64,000 bases of DNA from contig NZ_QTVN01000005.1 of assembly GCF_003460605.1 (NCBI RefSeq), forward strand, positions 186,001 to 250,000. The letters run 5' to 3'. Of the stretch, positions 25,187 through 33,897 are shown one piece after another. The notes under the pieces are model-generated. The model worked only from the letters and a program-made list of their open reading frames with translations, was not told where the DNA came from and did no database searches. The position numbers were made by a program, and so were the translations under genes. Within the stretch, counting starts at the first letter, position 1, and every line of letters begins with the position of its first letter. Source of the stretch: Ruminococcus sp. AF31-8BH. Its GTDB lineage: Bacteria > Bacillota > Clostridia > Lachnospirales > Lachnospiraceae.

Positions 25187-25873
25187 GTGAAAAAGATTCT
25201 GAAAAAAAACCAGGTAATCATTACTTCGCTGGCGGTTCTGATCGCAGTTGCCGGATACCTGAATTTCGCGGATGTGGATCTGGGATTTAAGGATCAGGCG
25301 GCAAGCACGGACGGCAGCAGTATCCTGGAAGATGTGGATTATGACCTTACCGATGAAACAGCCCTTCTGGATGAGAACGGGGCAGATGGCTCTCTTTCGG
25401 ATGTGTCGGATCAGGCAACCAGCACACCTGGGGAAGCTGTACTTACGGCTGCGTCGGATTTTGCAGCCCAGGCCAAATTGTCCAGGGAGCAGATCCGTTC
25501 CCAGAACAAGGCAGACCTGCAGGCGATCATCAACAACCAGGAGCTTGGAGATGACCAGAAGCAGGAGGCAGTCAGCACCATGGTATCCATGGCGGACCTG
25601 ACGGAAAAGGAATCTGCTGCAGAGCTTCTTCTGGAGGCAAAGGGCTTCGAGAACGTGATCGTCAACCTCACCGGGGAAACGGCAGACATCGTAGTGCCGG
25701 AAGCAGACCTAAGCGATGCCAAAAGGGCACAGATCGAGGACATTGTAAAGCGCAAAACCGGAATCGCCCCGGAGAACATTGTGATCACGCCGCTGAACGA
25801 GAGCATGGAAGACTCTGCAGATGAGACTGCATCCATGTCAACATCTGTAGATATCGATGACGATACCCCTTGA
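25187..25873 (+). CDS. spoIIIAH: Stage III sporulation protein AH
   Basis: About 228 residues: a basic start KKILKKNQ, one membrane helix (about 9-25), an acidic linker rich in Asp/Ser, and a C-terminal domain (about 105-205) with the YscJ/FliF-like ring fold that binds SpoIIQ. GTG 25187 is preferred because AGGAGAGG precedes it. An in-frame ATG at 25172 overlapping the spoIIIAG stop is possible. It is the last gene of the operon; no clear intrinsic terminator follows, only the hairpin repeat. Confidence 0.88.
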   Translation: MKKILKKNQVIITSLAVLIAVAGYLNFADVDLGFKDQAASTDGSSILEDVDYDLTDETALLDENGADGSLSDVSDQATSTPGEAVLTAASDFAAQAKLSREQIRSQNKADLQAIINNQELGDDQKQEAVSTMVSMADLTEKESAAELLLEAKGFENVIVNLTGETADIVVPEADLSDAKRAQIEDIVKRKTGIAPENIVITPLNESMEDSADETASMSTSVDIDDDTP

Positions 25874-25887
25874 TGATACCATTCACT

Positions 25888-26018
25888 GGTAATATTCCGC
25901 GAGGTGTTTTTTGTGAACAAAGTTCACAGAAAACCCGAGAACTTCGGCGCGAAATCATGCAAAGCATGATTTCTGTGCATCGCGAAGCGTGTTACTGTGC
26001 ACGAAGTGAACAGTAACC
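25888..26018 (+). repeat. 131-bp interspersed three-hairpin element (copy upstream of prfC)
   Basis: Contains TGTGAAC-AAA-GTTCACA, AAATCATGC-AAA-GCATGATTT and a GTTACTG...CAGTAAC stem, each with a purine triloop or short loop. It differs from the copy at 42747 at five of 131 positions. Several differences are in the unpaired spacer; two are in the third stem-loop. Confidence 0.9.
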
Positions 26019-26020
26019 CC

Positions 26021-26050
26021 TTGACAGTGCGGTATTCCGTATAATAGAAT
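26021..26050 (+). promoter_or_regulatory. Probable prfC promoter
   Basis: TTGACA (26021-26026) begins three bases after the repeat. TAGAAT (26045-26050) gives an 18-bp spacer; an overlapping TATAAT at 26040 would give only 13. Confidence 0.6.
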
Positions 26051-26131
26051 AGGAATGCTGTAAAAAATTAGGAACGCATTCATGAAGCGTGCCGCCGCAA
26101 GCGGCATATATAGATCAATAGGAGGCTAAAC

Positions 26132-27721
26132 GTGTCGAAGTATACGAAAGAGATAGAAAAAAGAAGAACCTTTGCCATTATTTCCCACCCGGATGCAGGT
26201 AAGACCACTCTTACAGAGAAATTCCTGCTGTATGGCGGAGCCATTAATCTGGCCGGAAGCGTAAAAGGAAAGGCAACGGCCCGCCATGCAGTATCAGACT
26301 GGATGGAAATTGAGAAGGAGAGAGGTATTTCCGTTACTTCTTCCGTACTGCAGTTTCATTACGACGGATATTGCATCAATATCCTGGACACCCCCGGACA
26401 TCAGGACTTCTCAGAGGATACCTACCGTACCCTGATGGCTGCGGACTCCGCAGTTATGGTAATTGACGGTTCCAAAGGTGTTGAGGCCCAGACCAGAAAG
26501 CTGTTCAAGGTCTGTGTAATGAGACATATTCCTATTTTTACCTTTATTAACAAAATGGATCGTGATGCCAACGACACCTTCGATCTTCTGGATGAGATCG
26601 AGAAGGAGCTTGGAATCGCAACCTGTCCTATTAACTGGCCAATTGGTTCCGGTAAGAAATTCCGCGGTGTTTACGACCGCAACACTAACAAGATCCTGAC
26701 CTTCTCCGATACCCAGAAGGGTACCAAGGAGGGAAGCTTCGAGGAGATTTCCCTGGATGATCCTCACGTGCTTGAGGTGATGGACCCGGAGCAGAAGGAC
26801 CAGCTTCTTGAGGAAATCGAGCTTCTGGACGGCGCAAGCGCAGAGTTTGATCAGGAGATGGTAAGTAAAGGAGAACTGACTCCTGTATTCTTTGGATCAG
26901 CTCTTACCAACTTTGGTGTGGAGACTTTCCTGGAGCATTTCCTGAAAATGACCACATCCCCTCTTCCAAGAATGGCAGACTGCGGCCTTGTAGATCCTAT
27001 GAGCGATGATTTCTCCGCTTTTGTATTTAAGATTCAGGCCAATATGAACAAGGCACACCGTGACCGAATTGCCTTTATGCGTATCTGCTCCGGCAAATTT
27101 GACGCTTCCCAGGAGGTTTACCATGTGCAAGGCGAGAAGAAGATGAGACTTCTCCAGCCCCAGCAGATGATGGCAGAATCCCGCCATGTGGTAGATGAAG
27201 CTTATGCAGGAGATATTATCGGTGTCTTTGACCCGGGTATTTTTTCCATTGGTGATACCATCTGTGCACCGGGAAATAAATTTGCTTTCGAGGGAATCCC
27301 GACTTTCGCACCGGAGCATTTTGCAAGGGTAAGACTTCTGGATACCATGAAGAGAAAGCAGTTTGTAAAGGGCATCAACCAGATTGCGCAGGAAGGTGCC
27401 ATCCAGATTTTCCAGGAGCTTTACGGAAATATGGAAGAGATCATTGTGGGCGTTGTAGGTGTGCTTCAGTTTGATGTTTTGAAATATCGTCTGGAAAATG
27501 AGTATAACGTGGAGATCCGCCTGGAGAACCTGCCTTATGAGCATATCAGATGGATCGCAAACAAAGAGGAAGTCAATGTGGACAAGATCGCGGGAACCTC
27601 TGATATGAAGAAGGTTACCGACCTGAAGGGCAATCCGCTGCTTTTGTTTGTCAATGCATGGAGCGTGGGCATGACAGAGGATCGAAATCCAGACTTAATA
27701 TTAACAGAATTCAGTAAATAA
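26132..27721 (+). CDS. prfC: Peptide chain release factor 3
   Basis: A 529-residue translational GTPase that recycles RF1/RF2 after termination. G1 is SHPDAGKTTLTEK at residues 18-30, G3 LDTPGHQDF near 88, and G4 NKMD near 141. The RF3-specific C-terminal domain follows (VGVVGVLQFDVLKYRLENEY near 440). The GTG start at 26132 follows AGGAGG. Length is normal. It is transcribed alone. Confidence 0.95.
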   Translation: MSKYTKEIEKRRTFAIISHPDAGKTTLTEKFLLYGGAINLAGSVKGKATARHAVSDWMEIEKERGISVTSSVLQFHYDGYCINILDTPGHQDFSEDTYRTLMAADSAVMVIDGSKGVEAQTRKLFKVCVMRHIPIFTFINKMDRDANDTFDLLDEIEKELGIATCPINWPIGSGKKFRGVYDRNTNKILTFSDTQKGTKEGSFEEISLDDPHVLEVMDPEQKDQLLEEIELLDGASAEFDQEMVSKGELTPVFFGSALTNFGVETFLEHFLKMTTSPLPRMADCGLVDPMSDDFSAFVFKIQANMNKAHRDRIAFMRICSGKFDASQEVYHVQGEKKMRLLQPQQMMAESRHVVDEAYAGDIIGVFDPGIFSIGDTICAPGNKFAFEGIPTFAPEHFARVRLLDTMKRKQFVKGINQIAQEGAIQIFQELYGNMEEIIVGVVGVLQFDVLKYRLENEYNVEIRLENLPYEHIRWIANKEEVNVDKIAGTSDMKKVTDLKGNPLLLFVNAWSVGMTEDRNPDLILTEFSK

Positions 27722-27828
27722 CTCTTTTCATTTTTGCGGCATTTTGCTATAATAGGAATACTTAGATGGTTCGCAGCTGTGGATGTGTGAAGCAGCTGCG
27801 ATGGATTAAACCTAGGAGGTTTTGAAAT

Positions 27829-28215
27829 ATGGCAGAGAAGAGAACAACATATAAGATACAGGATCTTGAGGGAATCGGCGAGGTTCAGATCGCAGATGAG
27901 GTGGTTACTATTATTGCCGGACTTGCAGCTACAGAGGTAGACGGCGTTGCTTCCATGGCAGGCAACATTACCAATGAGCTGGTAAGCAAGCTTGGAATGA
28001 AGAATCTTTCCAAGGGCGTGAAGGTAGAAGTTCTGGACGGCGTTGTAACCGTTGATCTGACACTGAACATTGAGTACGGCATGAACATCCTCGAGACCAG
28101 CAAGAAGGTCCAGGAGAAAGTCAAGGCAGCCATTGAGAACATGACCGGCCTTGAAGTGGCAGACGTCAATATTCATATTGCAAGCGTAGATATGGAGAAC
28201 GAAAAAGGAAAGTAA
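27829..28215 (+). CDS. Asp23/Gls24 family envelope stress protein
   Basis: A 128-residue protein of the Asp23/Gls24/YqhY family: GEVQIADEVVTIIAGLAATEVDGVASM early, VTVDLTLNIEYGMNI in the middle, and ADVNIHIASVDM at the end. These proteins sit at the membrane or affect acetyl-CoA carboxylase homeostasis. Position directly upstream of nusB is the usual place of the YqhY member. The leader has a 9-bp GCAGCTG-type stem. Confidence 0.9.
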   Translation: MAEKRTTYKIQDLEGIGEVQIADEVVTIIAGLAATEVDGVASMAGNITNELVSKLGMKNLSKGVKVEVLDGVVTVDLTLNIEYGMNILETSKKVQEKVKAAIENMTGLEVADVNIHIASVDMENEKGK

Positions 28216-28230
28216 ACCTTTCCTTTTTTT
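28204..28230 (+). terminator. Terminator overlapping the Asp23 stop codon
   Basis: AAAGGAAAG (28204-28212) pairs with CTTTCCTTT (28218-28226) and runs into T. Two further small hairpins (TACTATG/CATAGTA and TGTCTGC/GCAGACA) follow before nusB. Confidence 0.8.
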
Positions 28231-28319
28231 ACTATGACTTTCATAGTAAAAAAAATAAAAATGTCTGCGTCAGCAGACATTACCCTGTAATTATCCGGGA
28301 GTCATAAATAGGAGGAACC

Positions 28320-28877
28320 ATGAGAAGAAGGGAACAGAGAGAACACATTTTCAAGCTGCTTTTTATGAGCGAATTCAATTCACAGAAAGAGATGGAAGAG
28401 CAGCTTGCTTTATACTTTGCTGATATTGAGAATCTGGAAGAGAAGGATAAGGAATACATCAGCAAAAAATATATGAACATTATGAACCATACCGATGAGC
28501 TGGATGCCAAGTTAAACGGCATCAGCATGGGATGGAAGACCAGCCGTATGAACCGCGTAGACCTTACCGTGCTTCGTCTGGCTGTCTATGAGCTGGAATA
28601 TGAGAAAGAAGAAGTGCCTGTAGGAGTTGCCATCAATGAGGCAGTAGAGCTGGCCAAATGCTTCGGCTCCGAGGAGTCCGGCGCATTCGTAAACGGTATC
28701 CTTGGCAAGATCGCCAATCCGGATAAGAAGGTTGCTGCAAAGAAATCTCCTGCCAAATCCCAGGAGAAATCCCCTGCAAAACCGAAGTCCGGCTTCAAGG
28801 TGAAGGATTCGTCCAAGACCATCGTTGTCGTGAACTCCAATGTGAGATCCAAGGCACCGGAAAATAAGAATGAATAA
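28320..28877 (+). CDS. nusB: Transcription antitermination factor NusB
   Basis: A 185-residue protein. The all-helical NusB domain covers residues 1-135 (start RRREQREHIFKLLFM, later RMNRVDLTVLRLAVYEL and GVAINEAVELAKCFGSEESGAFVNGILGKI). NusB with NusE binds boxA in rRNA leaders. An extra Lys/Pro/Ser-rich basic tail of about 45 residues (AAKKSPAKSQEKSPAKPK) is longer than standard NusB and probably disordered, perhaps RNA-binding. The stop overlaps the xseA start by 8 bp. Confidence 0.93.
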   Translation: MRRREQREHIFKLLFMSEFNSQKEMEEQLALYFADIENLEEKDKEYISKKYMNIMNHTDELDAKLNGISMGWKTSRMNRVDLTVLRLAVYELEYEKEEVPVGVAINEAVELAKCFGSEESGAFVNGILGKIANPDKKVAAKKSPAKSQEKSPAKPKSGFKVKDSSKTIVVVNSNVRSKAPENKNE

Positions 28878-30084
28878 TGTATATTCTGTAGCGCAGGTAA
28901 ACCGTTATGTAAAGAACATGTTTACCCAGGACTATTTTTTACAGAATATTTATGTAAAAGGCGAGGTATCCAACTGCAAATACCACACAAGCGGCCACAT
29001 TTATTTTTCCCTGAAGGACGAAAGCGGTACCTTAAGCTGCATTATGTTCGCTGGCTCCCGCAAGGGACTGGCTTTCCGCATGAAGGACGGGGACAAGGTT
29101 GTGGCAGGCGGCAGGGTGGACGTGTATGAGAGGGACGGACGCTACCAGTTTTATGCCAGGGAGATCACCCTGGAAGGGGCAGGTGCCCTTTATGAGCGCT
29201 TTCTTGCCCTGAAGCAGGAGCTAGAAGACATGGGCATGTTTGCACAGGAATACAAGCAGCCTATTCCGGAATTTGCCCGCAGGGTGGGAGTGGTTACTTC
29301 CCCTACAGGTGCAGCCATCCGGGACATTGCCAACGTTTCCACCCGGCGCAATCCATTTGTCCAGACCATTCTTTATCCTGCACTTGTGCAGGGGGAGGGG
29401 GCGGCTGCCAGTATTGTAAAGGGAATCCAGATGCTGGATGAAGCCGGCGTGGATGTGATCATTGTAGGCCGGGGCGGCGGTTCCATTGAGGACTTGTGGG
29501 CTTTTAATGAGGAAGAGGTGGCAAGGGCAATCTTTGAATGCCGTACGCCAGTGATCTCCGCAGTGGGTCACGAGACCGATTTTACCATTTCGGATTTTGT
29601 GGCGGATCTTCGTGCACCCACTCCGTCAGCAGCGGCTGAACTTGCTTATTTTGACTGCAGAAGCTTTCTGTATGCCATGCAGGGCTACCAGGAGCGAATC
29701 GAACGTGCTATATGGAACCGGATCGATGTGAATCGGGCGAAGGTGGAGCGTTACCAGACACGCCTTCAGTACCTGAATCCGGAGAGCAGGTTAAGAGACC
29801 AACAGCAGTATGCGGCGGACATGCAGGAGCGGATTTCCTCTGCTATGGAACAGAAGATAAAGGATAAAAGACACAGACTGTCTCTGTATCTGGAACGGTT
29901 TTACGGACTTTCCCCACTTCGCAAGCTGAATCAGGGCTACTCCTATGTTTCAGATGAGAAGGGAAAGACCGTCACATCTGTTTCCCAGGTAAAACAAGGG
30001 GATAGTCTGCTGGTTTATGTGACAGACGGCACCATCCGTGCCGCTGTTCAGGATACAAGAAAGGAGGAGCGGGACGATGGCTGA
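28870..30084 (+). CDS. xseA: Exodeoxyribonuclease VII large subunit
   Basis: A 404-residue nuclease subunit. The N-terminal OB-fold (about 1-100) includes VKGEVSNCKYHTSGHIYFSLKD. The catalytic core includes GVVTSPTGAAIRDI near 140, IVGRGGGSIEDLWAFNEEEVARAI near 200 and PVISAVGHETDFTISDFVADLRAPTPSAAAE, followed by a coiled coil. It works with XseB to degrade single-stranded DNA. It overlaps nusB and xseB by a few bases. Confidence 0.95.
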   Translation: MNNVYSVAQVNRYVKNMFTQDYFLQNIYVKGEVSNCKYHTSGHIYFSLKDESGTLSCIMFAGSRKGLAFRMKDGDKVVAGGRVDVYERDGRYQFYAREITLEGAGALYERFLALKQELEDMGMFAQEYKQPIPEFARRVGVVTSPTGAAIRDIANVSTRRNPFVQTILYPALVQGEGAAASIVKGIQMLDEAGVDVIIVGRGGGSIEDLWAFNEEEVARAIFECRTPVISAVGHETDFTISDFVADLRAPTPSAAAELAYFDCRSFLYAMQGYQERIERAIWNRIDVNRAKVERYQTRLQYLNPESRLRDQQQYAADMQERISSAMEQKIKDKRHRLSLYLERFYGLSPLRKLNQGYSYVSDEKGKTVTSVSQVKQGDSLLVYVTDGTIRAAVQDTRKEERDDG

Positions 30085-30301
30085 GAACCAAAAAGAAGAG
30101 AAAACTCTGGAGGAGGCATTTTCAGAGCTGGATGTTCTGGCTGACAAGCTGGAAGACCGTGAGACCTCTCTGGAGGATTCCTTCCGGCTTTACAAGCAGG
30201 GAATGGGGCTTCTGAAATTTTGCAATGACAAACTTGACACTGTGGAAAAGAAAATGCTTCAGATGAATGAGGATGGTAGCCTTGGTGAATTTTCAAGATG
30301 A
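30076..30301 (+). CDS. xseB: Exodeoxyribonuclease VII small subunit
   Basis: A 75-residue helical protein. FSELDVLADKLEDRETSLEDSFRLYKQGM is the standard XseB core, given here as FSELDVLADKLEDRE and LEDSFRLYKQGM. ATG 30076 follows AAGGAGGAG and overlaps the xseA end by 9 bp. Its 3' end overlaps ispA. Confidence 0.93.
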
Positions 30302-31181
30302 ATTAAAGAAAAGAACAGAAGAGATCGAAGCTGTGTTAAAGTCCTATCTTCCTAGGGAGGAGGGCTTTGCCAAAACTATGGCACAGGCCATGAATTACAG
30401 TGTACTGGCAGGAGGCAAGCGTCTTCGCCCTATGCTGATCCTGGAGACCTGCAGAATGTTTGGCGGTGAGGACAAGCTGGCTTATCCTTTTATGGCGGCT
30501 ATGGAGATGATCCACACCCATTCCCTGGTCCATGATGACCTGCCTGCTCTTGACAATGACGATTACCGCAGGGGGCGTCTGACCACCCACAAGGTTTATG
30601 GGGAAGCAATGGGCGTTTTAAGCGGCGTGGCACTTCTGAACTATGCCTATGAGGTGATGCTGACCGCTTTTGATCTGGCTGAGGACGAGAAGGCCAGAGC
30701 GCGTGTGATCAAGGCGCTGAAGGTAATGTCCCACAAGACCGGACTTTACGGAATGCTGGGCGGCCAGAGCGTGGACGTGGAAAATGACGGCAAGCCTATG
30801 AGCCGTGAAATGATCAACTATATTTACGAGAACAAAACTTCTGCCCTGATCGAAGGCTCCATGATGGCAGGCGCCATTCTTGGCGGCGCTTCAGCAGAAG
30901 AAGTGGCTGTGGTGGAAAAGGCAGCTTCCGGAATTGGACTTGCATTTCAGATCCAGGACGATATCCTGGATGTGACAAGCACTGCCGAGGAGCTTGGAAA
31001 GCCTATCCACAGCGATGAGAAGAACCATAAGACCACTTACGTGACCCTGATGGGAATCGAGAAGGCGTCACAGCAGGTGGCAGAGCTGTCAGAGGAAGCG
31101 GTGAAGCTTCTGGAAGGGCTGAATAAGAAAAATGAATTCCTGTTTACCCTGGTGAAGGAGCTGGTGGGACGCAGGAAGTGA
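30285..31181 (+). CDS. ispA: Polyprenyl (farnesyl/geranyl) diphosphate synthase
   Basis: A 298-residue trans-isoprenyl diphosphate synthase. The first Asp-rich motif is DDLPALDNDDYRRG near residue 83 and the second is IQDDILDVTSTAEELGK near 222. The early GGKRLRPMLIL block binds IPP. The chain-length region suggests a C15 product, inferred. GTG 30285 (NFQDELKKRTEEIE) is chosen by homology; in-frame ATGs at 30267 and 30273 inside xseB are alternatives. It is followed at 14 bp by dxs, so isoprenoid supply genes are linked. Confidence 0.92.
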   Translation: MNFQDELKKRTEEIEAVLKSYLPREEGFAKTMAQAMNYSVLAGGKRLRPMLILETCRMFGGEDKLAYPFMAAMEMIHTHSLVHDDLPALDNDDYRRGRLTTHKVYGEAMGVLSGVALLNYAYEVMLTAFDLAEDEKARARVIKALKVMSHKTGLYGMLGGQSVDVENDGKPMSREMINYIYENKTSALIEGSMMAGAILGGASAEEVAVVEKAASGIGLAFQIQDDILDVTSTAEELGKPIHSDEKNHKTTYVTLMGIEKASQQVAELSEEAVKLLEGLNKKNEFLFTLVKELVGRRK

Positions 31182-31194
31182 AAGAAGGATACAA

Positions 31195-33057
31195 ATGATT
31201 CTGGAGAAAATAAAAAAGCCCAACGATATTCACAAGATTCCTCTGGCGGAATTTCCGCAGCTGGCTGATGAAATACGAAGCTTTTTGATTGAATCCGTCA
31301 GCAGGACAGGAGGACATCTGGCATCCAATCTTGGCGTGGTAGAGCTTACACTGGCACTGCATAATGTACTGGATTTTCCAGATGACAAGCTGATCTGGGA
31401 TGTGGGGCACCAGGCTTACACTCACAAGATCCTCACTGGCCGCAAGGACGAATTTGAGACTCTGCGCAAGGAAGGCGGCTTAAGCGGTTTTCCAAAGCGT
31501 GGAGAGAGCAGCTGTGATTCCTTTGATGCAGGGCACAGCTCAGATTCCATTTCCGCAGGCCTCGGCTATGTGAGAGCCAGGGATATTCTGGGTGAGAAAT
31601 ACCATGTGGTTTCTGTGATCGGAGACGGAGCCCTTACCGGCGGAATGGCATATGAAGCCCTTAATAACGCAGCGGAGCTGGAGACGAACTTTATCATTAT
31701 CCTGAATGATAACAATATGTCCATTTCCCCCAATGTAGGCGGAATGTCCCACTATCTTAGCGCCATCCGTACCGCAGAGGCGTACACCGGAATGAAAATG
31801 AGCGTTAACAAGGCTGTGAAGAAGATTCCACATGTGGGAACTGCCATGGTGGATGCCGTGCGAAGAACCAAAAGCAGCATCAAGCAGTTGTTTATCCCGG
31901 GAATGCTTTTTGAGAATATGGGCCTTACCTATTTAGGACCTGTAGACGGGCACAATATGCGCCAGATGATGCGTCTTTTCAATGAAGCCAAGCGTGTGAA
32001 AGGACCAGTTGTGGTTCATGTGCTTACAGAAAAAGGCCGGGGCTATGAGCCGGCCAGACGCAATCCGGATATGTTCCACGGAATCGGGCCTTTTGATGTG
32101 AAGACAGGCAGACCTACGGAGCAGAAGTCCTGTCCGGGATATACAGATGTGTTTTCTGAGGCGCTTTGCCAGGAGGCAGAGGAAGAGAAGAAACTGGCTG
32201 CCATCACAGCAGCCATGCCGGGAGGAACCGGGCTTAAGAAGTTTTCCCAGAGGTATCCGGACCGTTTCTTTGATGTGGGAATTGCGGAGGAGCATGCGGT
32301 TTCCTTTGCCGCAGGACTTGCCCTTGGGGGCGTGGTTCCGGTTGTGGCAATTTATTCCTCCTTTTTGCAGCGCGCTGTAGATCAGATGCTTCATGATGTG
32401 TGCATGCAGAAGCTCCATGTGATTTTCGCAGTGGACAGAGCGGGACTGGTAGGGGCTGATGGAGAGACCCATCAGGGGAATTTTGATATTTCCTATCTTG
32501 GCATGATGCCGGGAATGACGGTCATGGCGCCAAAGAACGACTGGGAGTTAAGGGAAATGCTGCATTTTGCAGTGAAGGCCGAAGGCCCGGTGGCAATCCG
32601 CTATCCAAGAGGAAATGCGTACCAGGGAATGAAGGAGCATCAGGCTCCCATCTGCCTTGGCAAAAGCGAGGTTTTAAGAAATGGAAGCCAGATCGCGGTT
32701 CTGGCCATTGGAAGCATGGTGGAGGTCTGTCAGAAGGTCTGCGAGAATCTCAGAAACGCAGGCAGTGATCCGACCTTTGTGAACGTGCGGTTTGTGAAGC
32801 CTATGGACACAGAGCTTTTGGATCAGCTGGCGAAGAACCATGATCTGATCGTAACCGTAGAGGAGAATGTGCAAAACGGCGGATTCGGGGAGCATGTATG
32901 CAGCTATATGGAAGAACACCATCCAGACTGCCATGTGCTGCCAGTGGCAATCCCGGATCGTTTTGTTGCCCACGGCGGCGTTGACAGCCTGAGAAAGCAG
33001 CTTGGGCTTTGTCCGTTTGCCATTACCGAAAGAATTAAGAATTACCGGAAGGAATAA
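31195..33057 (+). CDS. dxs: 1-deoxy-D-xylulose-5-phosphate synthase
   Basis: A 620-residue thiamine diphosphate enzyme, first step of the MEP isoprenoid pathway (pyruvate plus glyceraldehyde-3-phosphate). The ThDP motif is GDGALTGGMAYEALNNA near residue 143 with NDNNMSISPN. The catalytic glutamate is in FDVGIAEEHAVSFAAG near 362, and the C-terminal transketolase domain is complete. Length is normal. Confidence 0.95.
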   Translation: MILEKIKKPNDIHKIPLAEFPQLADEIRSFLIESVSRTGGHLASNLGVVELTLALHNVLDFPDDKLIWDVGHQAYTHKILTGRKDEFETLRKEGGLSGFPKRGESSCDSFDAGHSSDSISAGLGYVRARDILGEKYHVVSVIGDGALTGGMAYEALNNAAELETNFIIILNDNNMSISPNVGGMSHYLSAIRTAEAYTGMKMSVNKAVKKIPHVGTAMVDAVRRTKSSIKQLFIPGMLFENMGLTYLGPVDGHNMRQMMRLFNEAKRVKGPVVVHVLTEKGRGYEPARRNPDMFHGIGPFDVKTGRPTEQKSCPGYTDVFSEALCQEAEEEKKLAAITAAMPGGTGLKKFSQRYPDRFFDVGIAEEHAVSFAAGLALGGVVPVVAIYSSFLQRAVDQMLHDVCMQKLHVIFAVDRAGLVGADGETHQGNFDISYLGMMPGMTVMAPKNDWELREMLHFAVKAEGPVAIRYPRGNAYQGMKEHQAPICLGKSEVLRNGSQIAVLAIGSMVEVCQKVCENLRNAGSDPTFVNVRFVKPMDTELLDQLAKNHDLIVTVEENVQNGGFGEHVCSYMEEHHPDCHVLPVAIPDRFVAHGGVDSLRKQLGLCPFAITERIKNYRKE

Positions 33058-33061
33058 GAGA

Positions 33062-33889
33062 ATGAAGAAAAGATTGGATATGATGCTTGTGGAACGCGCT
33101 CTTGCACCTTCCAGAGAAAAAGCAAAAGCATACATTATGGCCGGACAGGTTTATGTGGACGGCCAGAAAGAAGATAAAGCAGGCTCCATGTTTGCAGATA
33201 CCGTAAAGGTAGAGGTCAGGGGCAATACCCTTCCCTATGTCAGCCGCGGCGGTCTGAAGCTTGAGAAGGCCATGAACGAATTTGATGTGAGCCTGTCCGG
33301 CAAGGTCTGTATGGACGTTGGTGCATCCACCGGCGGCTTTACAGACTGCATGCTCCAGAACGGCGGCGTCAAGGTGTATTCTATTGATGTGGGATACGGA
33401 CAGTTAGACTGGAAGCTTCGCAATGACCCAAGAGTGATCTGCATGGAGAAAACAAACATCCGTTACGTAGTGCCGGAGGACATTCAGGAAAGACCTGCTT
33501 TTTCCTCCATCGACGTTTCCTTTATCTCCCTGACCAAGGTACTGCTCCCTGTGAGAAATCTGCTTACCGAGGACGGCGAGATCGTCTGCCTGATCAAGCC
33601 CCAGTTTGAGGCTGGCAGGGAAAAGGTTGGCAAAAAAGGGGTTGTCCGCGACCCTGCCGTTCATGAGGAAGTCATCGAGAAGGTAAGGGATTACGCCATG
33701 AGTATTGCCCTTGAGCCATGTCACCTTTCTTTTTCCCCGATCAAGGGACCGGAGGGAAATATTGAATACCTTCTTCATCTGAAGAAAAGACCGGAAGGAA
33801 CCCAGGTTCCGGACAGCCTGACTGTGAAGGTGGAGGATGTGGTCGCACAGGCTCACGGAGCACTGGACAAACCGGGAGCAGCGAACTAA
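33062..33889 (+). CDS. tlyA: TlyA family rRNA (cytidine-2'-O)-methyltransferase
   Basis: A 275-residue protein. An S4 RNA-binding domain (residues 1-60, KKRLDMMLVERALAPSREKAK) is followed by a FtsJ-like SAM methyltransferase domain with CMDVGASTGGFTDCMLQNG near 83 and the catalytic SSIDVSFISL near 150. Older annotations call it haemolysin A. ATG 33062 lies 4 bp after the dxs stop; upstream in-frame ATG is inside dxs and rejected. Operon position (dxs-tlyA-nadK) is typical. Confidence 0.92.
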   Translation: MKKRLDMMLVERALAPSREKAKAYIMAGQVYVDGQKEDKAGSMFADTVKVEVRGNTLPYVSRGGLKLEKAMNEFDVSLSGKVCMDVGASTGGFTDCMLQNGGVKVYSIDVGYGQLDWKLRNDPRVICMEKTNIRYVVPEDIQERPAFSSIDVSFISLTKVLLPVRNLLTEDGEIVCLIKPQFEAGREKVGKKGVVRDPAVHEEVIEKVRDYAMSIALEPCHLSFSPIKGPEGNIEYLLHLKKRPEGTQVPDSLTVKVEDVVAQAHGALDKPGAAN

Positions 33890-33897
33890 AACCAGTT

